Shown one piece after another: positions 1 through 5,457 of a stretch of DNA of 9,663 nt. The position numbers and the translations under genes were made by a program. The notes below the pieces were generated by a model. That model searched no databases. It was not told where the DNA came from and was given only the letters and a program-made list of their open reading frames with translations. Every line of letters begins with the position of its first letter. The stretch's first letter is position 1. The stretch is from an uncultured Ruminococcus sp. (GTDB taxonomy: Bacteria; Bacillota; Clostridia; Oscillospirales; Ruminococcaceae): the NCBI GenBank assembly GCA_937910385.1, contig CALEPT010000099.1, positions 1 to 9,663 on the forward strand, in the 5' to 3' direction.

Positions 1-1
1 A

Positions 2-79
2 TATGGACACACCTACCCCGTGCAGCCGTATTCAATAACAAACCAAGGCTATAACCCGCATTTTTTCAGCGATTTATAG
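2..79 (+). CDS. possible C-terminal end of a rightward gene (partial)
   Basis: A frame open from the window edge gives 25 residues ending in a TAG stop at 77-79. The peptide is rich in Tyr, Pro, Phe and His (it starts YGHTYPVQPYS and ends HFFSDL), which reads like a real protein C-terminus rather than random sequence. It would converge on the leftward gene that ends at 103, and a hairpin lies across its stop codon. I do not recognise a family. At this length the frame could be open by chance, so the call is weak. Confidence 0.3.
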   Translation, partial: YGHTYPVQPYSITNQGYNPHFFSDL

Positions 80-83
80 CCTT
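45..83. terminator. hairpin between convergent genes, probable terminator
   Basis: The arms AAGGCTATAA (45-54) and TTATAGCCTT (74-83) are perfect 10-bp complements around a 19-nt loop. The hairpin lies 20 nt past the stop of the leftward gene ending at 103 and overlaps the stop of the possible rightward frame. T-rich sequence follows on both strands (TTTTG rightward, GGTTTGTTATTG leftward). The U-tracts are imperfect, so termination strength is uncertain. Confidence 0.5.
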
Positions 84-102
84 TTGTAACATCTTCAATT
101 AT

Positions 103-513
103 TTACTCGTATCTGAAATTCGCATAGACTCTCTTATCACAGACAAATACAACCATTCTATATGTTCCGCTTGTTATAGGTTCGGCAAGCCTATCAAACA
201 TCAGCTTTACTCTGAAACTATTGGGTTTGGTAGTGTTGCCTTCGATATAGCAGAGATACCACTCTCCGTACTCAAGTGCATAATCCTGCCGCTTTAATGG
301 CACATTGACCCATTTACCGTTTACAAGTTTTTCGAGATACGGCTGGCTGTAATAGTAGAAAGCCTTACCGATATTATTATCCGAAATGTCACAGTAAGCG
401 AAGATATCAACAGAGGTATAGACATCTTTGCCGATAACGGAAGTAATATTTGAATAGTTATTTTCCAACTCGGTTCCTTCAAATGGGCTTGTCATAGAAC
501 CATAAGGGAACAT
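103..513 (-). CDS. Ig-like domain protein, C-terminal part, probably 5'-truncated
   Basis: The 136-residue frame looks like one extracellular beta-sandwich module. Its core, about residues 55-136, has the pattern YLEKLVNGKWVNVP, an aromatic-rich middle and a closing SGTYRMVVFV strand followed by a final AxFRYE strand. This resembles the Big_14-type bacterial Ig-like domain seen at the C-termini of Firmicute lipoproteins. That family call is from memory. A secreted parent should begin with a signal peptide, but none is present. No ribosome binding site precedes the ATG at 513, and an in-frame TAG lies directly upstream. The simplest reading is a 3' remnant whose signal-peptide end has been lost. 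A hairpin follows the stop. An intact small cytoplasmic protein is less likely. Confidence 0.55.
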   Translation of the reverse strand: MFPYGSMTSPFEGTELENNYSNITSVIGKDVYTSVDIFAYCDISDNNIGKAFYYYSQPYLEKLVNGKWVNVPLKRQDYALEYGEWYLCYIEGNTTKPNSFRVKLMFDRLAEPITSGTYRMVVFVCDKRVYANFRYE

Positions 514-663
514 CTAAAAACCCAATTTGAGAGAAAAAGAGTTACCCACGCTGTCTACTGCGTCAAGCTTCCTGACCGGGCGCCAGCCCAGCTTCGTCGG
601 CTTTCCTTGTATCCGACGCGGCTATCTCATTTTCTCTTTTCAAAGCGGTTTTTAAAGGTATCC

Positions 664-704
664 TATAGGCAATACCTCACAAAGATTGCGCGGTATTGCC
701 TATA
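664..704. repeat. perfect 13-bp inverted repeat
   Basis: TATAGGCAATACC (664-676) is exactly complementary to GGTATTGCCTATA (692-704), with a 15-nt loop. No T-run follows on either strand, so it is not a standard intrinsic terminator. It lies in non-coding DNA between the Ig-like remnant and the operon terminators. It could be an RNA hairpin, an operator or an element end. Confidence 0.7.
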
Positions 705-921
705 CATTAAACCGAGAACAGTATAAAGGTGTCTCCGTGTGGGGCGGTAACGATCCGGCAATACGCTGGCGCGGAACGAGAGTACACCAGCGTCAGAACC
801 GTCTGTTAGGACTCGCGTAAGCGCTTTATACTATTTTTCGATCGACCTATAGACAAGTGATACGTCTGAAAAGCTTCGATTAATGGTTTTCGGACAGAGA
901 AATTGTCTGTAGGACGAGGAG

Positions 922-944
922 AAAAAAGTATTAGAAGATACTTT
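922..944 (-). terminator. second (distal) intrinsic terminator of the operon
   Basis: Read leftward, a perfect 7-bp stem AAAGTAT / ATACTTT with a 6-nt loop leads straight into a run of six T (complement of 922-927). It lies about 15 nt beyond the first hairpin behind the binding-protein gene and probably catches read-through. The stem is AT-rich and so individually weak. Confidence 0.5.
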
Positions 945-956
945 CTCGATACAAAG

Positions 957-991
957 AAATGTGCGGCTGCAAAAAATACAGCCACACATTT
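957..991 (-). terminator. intrinsic terminator of the sulfonate operon
   Basis: Read leftward, a 13-bp stem (979-991 with 957-969, one G-U pair) closes a 9-nt loop. It begins 10 nt after the TAA stop of the binding-protein gene. The leftward tail is short and only moderately T-rich (CTTTG); the rightward side is T-rich as well, so it may act in both directions. Its position directly after the last gene makes it the operon end. Confidence 0.65.
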
Positions 992-1001
992 TGGTTTGTT
1001 C

Positions 1002-2144
1002 TTAATCAAGATACTGTGCAATATCTGCGTTCTCGGTATATTGCGGTCTGAGATAATCGTTTATGTCGTACTCTTCGTCGAGATTTCCGATCTTTACAAG
1101 GAACTGTATGGTCTTCTGCAAGTTCGGAGCATCCTCATCGGTGATGCGGACAACATAATCATACTTCGGCTTGATGCTTAGTACCTGTTCGGATGTTAGC
1201 GAAAGATCGTCCGCTATCTTTTGCAGGGTTTCGTCGTCAAGATCGTCGAACTCCTTGACTGCTCTTGCGTACTGCTCGATATATACCTTTAAGATACCGG
1301 GATTCTTGTCTGCGAAATCTGCGCGCGCAACTATCGGGTTCACTCCGAGAAGTCCGCAGTCGCTGCCCGTAGCGATAAGCTTTGCAGTGCCGTTTTCCAC
1401 AAGTCTCGTGATATTCGGTTCCCAAAGCGCCACAGCATCCGCTTCATGGTTTGCAAGTACTGTTGCCGCGTCGCCTGTCGAGATATTCACGAGCTGGACA
1501 TCTGTGTTGATATCAATACCATTTGCCGCAAGAAGCAGATCGAAATGCTCATGCGATGTAGAACCGATAGTTGTCGCGAGCACCTTGCCGTTCAGATCGG
1601 CAACAGAGCTTATATCAGAGTCGGCTGCAACGATAACGCCGTATGAATCGGGGGCGTGCGCAGCAATTGCCACAACGGGATTGTTCTGTCCGGCGGCGAT
1701 AGCCGAAACTACCGGAACATCGCCGATAACGCCTATATCCGAAGCGCCCGCGGCAAGGGATTCGTTCATGGGAGGACCGCTTTCAAAGTCATTCCAGTTT
1801 ACAGTCACATTATATTCGGCAAGTGCCTCCTCTATCCAACCCTTTTCTCTTGCAATATAGAGTGGGATAAATGCTGCTGAAGGCTGTATTGCGATATTCA
1901 CTTCGGAGGCGGTAATAACGAGATTAGCGTCGTCCTCTGTATTATCGACTGCCGCACCTTCGGACTCATTAGCTGCAGTATCGTCATTCTTTGCAGCTGT
2001 GGTAGTAGTGCTATTAGCGGCAGTCGTAGTGTTATTAGCGGAAGTTGTGCTGCTTCCCGAATCACTGCTGCCGGAGCAGCCTGCAAGCATTAATGCGCTT
2101 AATGCAAGTGCTGTTGCTGATGATAATAGTTTTTTCAATTTCAT
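1002..2144 (-). CDS. ABC transporter substrate-binding lipoprotein, SsuA/TauA-like
   Basis: This is the extracellular solute receptor for the permease and ATPase encoded upstream. The 380-residue product starts with a lipoprotein signal peptide (lysines, hydrophobic core, lipobox LAGC with Cys23), so it should be lipid-anchored outside the membrane. A low-complexity Ser/Thr/Asn/Ala linker fills about residues 24-60. The NMT1/SsuA-type domain runs from about 80 to 345 and includes SGPPMNESLAAG (122-133), DIGVIGDVPVV (136-146) and VADLNGKVLATTIGSTSHEH (181-200), which match the usual layout of sulfonate and taurine binding proteins. AAGGAG sits 8 nt before the ATG and fixes the start. It is the last gene, 38 nt after the SDR, with an intercistronic hairpin in front. 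The ligand cannot be read from sequence; nitrate, thiamine-precursor and riboflavin receptors share this fold, but the linked lyase favours a sulfonate. Confidence 0.85.
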   Translation of the reverse strand: MKLKKLLSSATALALSALMLAGCSGSSDSGSSTTSANNTTTAANSTTTTAAKNDDTAANESEGAAVDNTEDDANLVITASEVNIAIQPSAAFIPLYIAREKGWIEEALAEYNVTVNWNDFESGPPMNESLAAGASDIGVIGDVPVVSAIAAGQNNPVVAIAAHAPDSYGVIVAADSDISSVADLNGKVLATTIGSTSHEHFDLLLAANGIDINTDVQLVNISTGDAATVLANHEADAVALWEPNITRLVENGTAKLIATGSDCGLLGVNPIVARADFADKNPGILKVYIEQYARAVKEFDDLDDETLQKIADDLSLTSEQVLSIKPKYDYVVRITDEDAPNLQKTIQFLVKIGNLDEEYDINDYLRPQYTENADIAQYLD

Positions 2145-2172
2145 AGTTAAGTCTCCTTTTGAACTTTTATTT

Positions 2173-2203
2173 TTGGGACATATCAGGACATCTCAAGTCC
2201 CAA
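2173..2203 (-). promoter_or_regulatory. intercistronic hairpin between SDR and binding-protein genes
   Basis: TTGGGAC (2173-2179) pairs perfectly with GTCCCAA (2197-2203) around a 17-nt loop that contains the SDR stop codon. No U-tract follows, so it is unlikely to terminate. In other ABC operons such hairpins protect or process the mRNA so that the binding protein is made in excess. That role is an inference here. Confidence 0.4.
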
Positions 2204-2890
2204 TGCGCCGTTATTTATCACAATATTCTCGCCGTTAAGATATTCGGGCGACTCCTTTGCAAGCCAGTATATCACATCGGCGATCTCTTCTGCTCTGGCA
2301 AATCTTCCGAGGTAAGTACGCTTGCGTATTTTATCAAATCTTTCTCCGTAAGGTGAACCACTCACCATTTCAGTTCCGACAGGACCGGGAGAGACAGAAT
2401 TCACAATCACACCCAGGCTTCCTAAAAGACCTGCAAAGCTTTTGGAGAAGTTTACAAGCGCCGCTTTTGTCATTCCGTACCAGATATCGGGATTTCCGGC
2501 CATTGCCGCCTGAGAAGCGACATTCACGATCCTGCCGCCGCCGCGCTCCGCCATTTTCCTGCCGAAATATATGGCAAGCGTGATCGGCGCGATGAGATTA
2601 AGGTTCACAATATAGTCGATATTCTCATCTGTATATTTATCATACGGAATACCTTGAAGAATGCCTGCATTATTTATTAAAATATCAATATTTTCTGCCT
2701 CCGTAAGGAGACACTTTACAGCCGCCCTGTTTGACAAATCACACTGAATGATCTTAACACGCTGATCGTCTGCAAATCCGCAGTCATTGTTTCGTGCAGC
2801 AACAATTACCTCATCACCGCAATTCAGAAATTTCTTAACAGCGGCAAGCCCTATGCCTTTAGTGCCGCCTGTTATAAGAACTCTGCTCAA
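2183..2890 (-). CDS. short-chain dehydrogenase/reductase (possible sulfoacetaldehyde reductase-like)
   Basis: This is a classical SDR. In the numbering of the chosen 235-residue form, the cofactor motif TGGTKGIG is at about 7-14, the Asp of CDL at 51, NNAG at 73-76, and the catalytic Ser126 and Tyr138-x3-Lys142 (SQAAMAGN, then WYGMTK) follow. PGPVGTEM lies at 168-175. Arg33 at the end of the second beta strand suggests NADP(H). The start is set at a TTG because AAGGTG lies 6 nt before it; the GTG three codons earlier has no good site. Gut bacteria use an SDR to reduce sulfoacetaldehyde to isethionate before radical cleavage, so that role is plausible. The gene lies 15 nt after the ATPase stop. 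The family is certain; the substrate is an inference, and 3-oxoacyl-ACP-type or polyol reductases look alike at this level. Confidence 0.8.
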   Translation of the reverse strand: MSRVLITGGTKGIGLAAVKKFLNCGDEVIVAARNNDCGFADDQRVKIIQCDLSNRAAVKCLLTEAENIDILINNAGILQGIPYDKYTDENIDYIVNLNLIAPITLAIYFGRKMAERGGGRIVNVASQAAMAGNPDIWYGMTKAALVNFSKSFAGLLGSLGVIVNSVSPGPVGTEMVSGSPYGERFDKIRKRTYLGRFARAEEIADVIYWLAKESPEYLNGENIVINNGALGLEMS

Positions 2891-2896
2891 AATGTA

Positions 2897-2902
2897 CACC
2901 TT
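2897..2902 (-). promoter_or_regulatory. ribosome binding site that sets the SDR start at TTG
   Basis: AAGGTG lies 6 nt upstream of the TTG at 2890 and overlaps the alternative GTG codon at 2899. This spacing suits the TTG and leaves the GTG without a site of its own. Confidence 0.6.
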
Positions 2903-2905
2903 CGA

Positions 2906-3697
2906 TCATATCTCATATTCTATCCTTGCACCGGTCTCGTCCGTGAAGAACTCGTCATATATAAGCTTTCGTATCTGCAAAAACTCATAGCTGTTCCTGT
3001 TACGCGGAACGGGAAGATCTACACTCACAGTGCGTTTTATTTTACCCGGACGGGAGGAAAGAACTATCACCTTGTCTGAAAGATAAACAGCCTCGTCTAT
3101 GTCATGCGTAACCATTATCATAGTTGTACCGGACTGATTCTGTATTCGTTTCAGCTCGTTCTGCATAGCAATCTTTGTGAATGTATCCAGCGCCCCGAAC
3201 GGCTCATCAAGCAGCAGCACATCAGGGTCGTTTGCAAGTGCTCTTGCTATGCCCGCTCTCTGTGCCATACCGCCGGAAAGCTGCTTCGGGTATGACCTTT
3301 CAAAGCCGGAAAGACCCACAAGCTCTATATTTCGCTTTATAATATCCCGCTTCTCGTCACCGCTTCTTCCGCCGAGGGCGAAGCCTATATTCTTCTCCAC
3401 CGTCATCCACGGGAAAAGCCTGTGCTCCTGAAACACAACCCCGCGCGTCTTTTGTGGTCTTGTGACTTCTTTCCCGTCGATCGTGACAGTCCCCTCGTGT
3501 ACCGGGTCAAGCCCTGCTATCGCACGAAGGAGCGTTGATTTTCCGCAGCCGCTGGCTCCGACTATGCAGACGATATTTCCCTTATCCACGGTAAAACTTA
3601 CATCATCGAGTGCCTTTACTCTTTCGCCCTTTCTTTCAAAGGTCTTGCTAATGTTTGAAACGCTGATATATGCGTTGTTACTAGCATTTTCACTCAT
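2906..3697 (-). CDS. sulfonate-type ABC transporter ATPase (SsuB/TauB family)
   Basis: This is the nucleotide-binding subunit that powers uptake with the adjacent permease and binding protein, on the inner face of the membrane. The 263-residue form shows Walker A GASGCGKST (47-55), Q-loop Gln90 in VFQEHRLFPW, signature LSGGMAQR (140-147), Walker B VLLLDEP (160-166) and the H-loop His198 in THDIDEA. Length and the FQEHRLFPW segment fit the SsuB/TauB/NrtD group. I start at the internal ATG at 3697 because TGGAG lies 8 nt before it and the length then matches the family. The frame stays open to an ATG at 3760, but no clear site precedes that codon. The 100 nt before the gene are the longest gap inside the operon and hold a small ACTGT/ACAGT hairpin. 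All catalytic motifs are intact. Confidence 0.9.
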   Translation of the reverse strand: MSENASNNAYISVSNISKTFERKGERVKALDDVSFTVDKGNIVCIVGASGCGKSTLLRAIAGLDPVHEGTVTIDGKEVTRPQKTRGVVFQEHRLFPWMTVEKNIGFALGGRSGDEKRDIIKRNIELVGLSGFERSYPKQLSGGMAQRAGIARALANDPDVLLLDEPFGALDTFTKIAMQNELKRIQNQSGTTMIMVTHDIDEAVYLSDKVIVLSSRPGKIKRTVSVDLPVPRNRNSYEFLQIRKLIYDEFFTDETGARIEYEI

Positions 3698-3705
3698 ATC
3701 ATCAG

Positions 3706-3710
3706 CTCCA
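3706..3710 (-). promoter_or_regulatory. ribosome binding site that sets the ATPase start
   Basis: TGGAG read leftward lies 8 nt before the ATG at 3697. It favours this start over the in-frame ATGs at 3727 and 3760, which lack a well-spaced site. Confidence 0.55.
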
Positions 3711-3797
3711 TTCCGTTCTGTCGCCATAACTCTTAATTTCAGCAGTGCTGTTTCCCTCATACTGTCTTTAAAATACAGTTCTGCGTACCGTGCGCGG

Positions 3798-4550
3798 TCA
3801 GTTCCACCTTATCGTAAGCTTTTCGACAAGCTTTAAAAGCGAATCCATTACCTTACCGACAAGCCCGATAGTGAGCATTCCGATTATGACTTTATCCGTC
3901 TGTCCGAACTGTCTCGCGTTGATTATCAGATAGCCGAGTCCTGTTGTCGAGGACACAAGCTCAGCAGCAACAACGCACATCCAGCAGCTGCTGAGTCCCG
4001 TGCGAAGTCCTGTGAATATATTCGGAGCGGCACTCGGTATCACCACAAGGAAAATGTGCTTTAAGAACGGAGTTTCCATTGATTTTGATACTTCGATCAG
4101 CTTGTCGTCAGTCTGTCGTATGCCGTCCACGACATTTATCAGTATAGTGAAGAAGCCACCGAGGAATATCAGAAACACCTTGCCGCTCTCGCCTATACCA
4201 AACCACAGGATAACAAGCGGTATCCATGCTATCGGCGGTATCGGCTTGACTATCTGGATCACAAGCCCCGTGAGCCTGTCGAGATGCTTTGAAAGCCCTA
4301 TGAATATACCGAGAACTATACCGAGCACCGCTGCCAGAAGATAACCATTCAGCACCCTGCCGAGGCTTACCAGCAGATTAGTCCGGAGCGTTCCCTTTTC
4401 GACCAGCGAAACGAACGTGTTCCATACCTTTTCCGGCGGCGGCATTATCACGGGATTGAGCTGCCCCTGTTTATCCATTATCACCCAGAATACCAGCACC
4501 GCTGTGACAAGGGTGATATATTCGGCAGCATAGCCGATTTTTTTAACCAT
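3798..4550 (-). CDS. sulfonate-type ABC transporter permease (SsuC/TauC family)
   Basis: This is the membrane channel subunit of the importer. The 250-residue product has a hydrophobic N-terminal helix (about 9-25) and further membrane segments at about 68-86, 104-118, 123-142, 190-210 and 219-236. The cytoplasmic coupling loop that contacts the ATPase is clear at about 152-183 (EVSKSMETPFLKHIF, then IPSAAPNIFTGLR). KPIPPIAWIPLVILWFG (102-118) is typical of the SsuC/TauC/NrtB group. AAGGAA lies 7 nt before the ATG and overlaps the activase stop codon, so translation is probably coupled. The gene lies 12 nt after the activase. The family is secure. Transported substrate follows only from the linked lyase and binding protein. 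Confidence 0.9.
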   Translation of the reverse strand: MVKKIGYAAEYITLVTAVLVFWVIMDKQGQLNPVIMPPPEKVWNTFVSLVEKGTLRTNLLVSLGRVLNGYLLAAVLGIVLGIFIGLSKHLDRLTGLVIQIVKPIPPIAWIPLVILWFGIGESGKVFLIFLGGFFTILINVVDGIRQTDDKLIEVSKSMETPFLKHIFLVVIPSAAPNIFTGLRTGLSSCWMCVVAAELVSSTTGLGYLIINARQFGQTDKVIIGMLTIGLVGKVMDSLLKLVEKLTIRWN

Positions 4551-4562
4551 AAGTGATTTCCT

Positions 4563-5456
4563 TTATATAGTATTTGCAAACAGCGTTTTTGCGTATCTGT
4601 GCAGAATGTCGAACTGTTCCTGCGTCATATCGGCATCGCCCATAGGATATTTCCGGTCAAGCGACTGATATTTCGGCAGTCCCAGCCTGTGATACCGCAG
4701 CAGCTCCCATTTCAGAGCAGTGCCTTTCAGTCTGTTAAGAAACTCCGCTATAAGCGCCAGCTCTTTTTCGTTGTCGTTGAAGCCGGGGATCACGGGCGTT
4801 CTGACCCGTATCGGCTTTTCGGGATAATGTTCCGCTATTGCCGAAATGTTTCCGAGTATTCGTTCGTTTGAAGCGCCGGTATGCTCCTTATGCAGCTCCT
4901 CGTTTATGCACTTTATGTCGGTCAGATAGGTGTCGGAGCGTTCGGCGGCTGCAAGGGCATCACTCTCCGGTGCAAGTCCGCAAGTCTCTATCGCTGTATT
5001 TATACCGCGCCTGTGGGCTTCATCAAGTATCGCGACCGTAAAATCTATCTGTGACAGCGGTTCACCTCCGGTGACCGTTATGCCGCCGTCATCGCCGAAA
5101 AAAGCCCTGTCTCGCTCACATAGATCGACAACCTCTTCCGCTGTCTTTTCTTCCCCGATCATGTGCAGCGCGCCGCCCGGACAGACCTTGTTCACCTCGT
5201 TCGCGTTATAAGTGAAGTTGTCTCCGAAATGCAGTCCCCGCTCGTCGAATGCGCAGTCAAACGCCTTAACACACCCGCCGCAGTCGATACATTTCGACCT
5301 GCTCCAAGCGGGTTCGGGCTTGAAGCTCTGGCTCTCGGGATTTGCACACCAACGGCATTTCAGTGGACAGCCTTTCATAAAGACTGCAGTGCGAATACCG
5401 GGACCGTCGTGGACAGAAAAATGCTGAATGTTGAATATCGTGCCTGTTATTTTCAT
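4563..5456 (-). CDS. glycyl radical enzyme activating enzyme (radical SAM)
   Basis: This enzyme uses S-adenosylmethionine and a [4Fe-4S] cluster to place the glycyl radical on the lyase encoded just upstream. The 297-residue form opens with the family hallmark FNIQHFSVHDGPGIRT (8-23), followed by the radical SAM cysteines Cys30, Cys34 and Cys37 (CxxxCxxC), TGGEP at 129-133 and the LTDIK strand near 178-182. A ferredoxin-like insert carries Cys56, Cys59, Cys62, Cys68 and a distant Cys92 in VCPGGAL. That is about enough for one extra cluster, where many relatives (choline or glycerol type) have two. The start at 5456 lies 1 nt after the lyase stop (TAATATG) and gives the usual N-terminus; an ATG 7 codons earlier lies inside the lyase gene. 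The overlap-like junction implies coupled translation and a dedicated partner. Confidence 0.92.
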   Translation of the reverse strand: MKITGTIFNIQHFSVHDGPGIRTAVFMKGCPLKCRWCANPESQSFKPEPAWSRSKCIDCGGCVKAFDCAFDERGLHFGDNFTYNANEVNKVCPGGALHMIGEEKTAEEVVDLCERDRAFFGDDGGITVTGGEPLSQIDFTVAILDEAHRRGINTAIETCGLAPESDALAAAERSDTYLTDIKCINEELHKEHTGASNERILGNISAIAEHYPEKPIRVRTPVIPGFNDNEKELALIAEFLNRLKGTALKWELLRYHRLGLPKYQSLDRKYPMGDADMTQEQFDILHRYAKTLFANTI

Positions 5457-5457
5457 A

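Larger units (their letters stand above)
514..956. other. non-coding region between the Ig-like remnant and the operon end
   Basis: I found no convincing coding sequence: short frames here lack ribosome binding sites and family resemblance. The stretch holds a GC-rich, partly self-complementary segment (about 529-650). Inside it CGTCGG (595-600) pairs with CCGACG (613-618), and an imperfect GAGAAAA-type arm near 529-551 faces its complement near 625-645. It also holds a perfect 13-bp inverted repeat at 664-704 and the distal terminator of the operon. It could be a structured RNA or a decayed mobile-element end. I recognise neither. Confidence 0.5.

Noticed and set aside
690..701. Shared 12-mer GCGGTATTGCCT at 690-701 and 8249-8260, flanking the operon
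   Set aside because: It is tempting as a target duplication, but about three exact 12-mer matches are expected by chance in a window of this size, and neighbouring bases diverge.
806..1021. Leftward 71-residue frame over the terminators
   Set aside because: It starts inside the binding-protein gene and runs through both terminator hairpins. No start signal is present.
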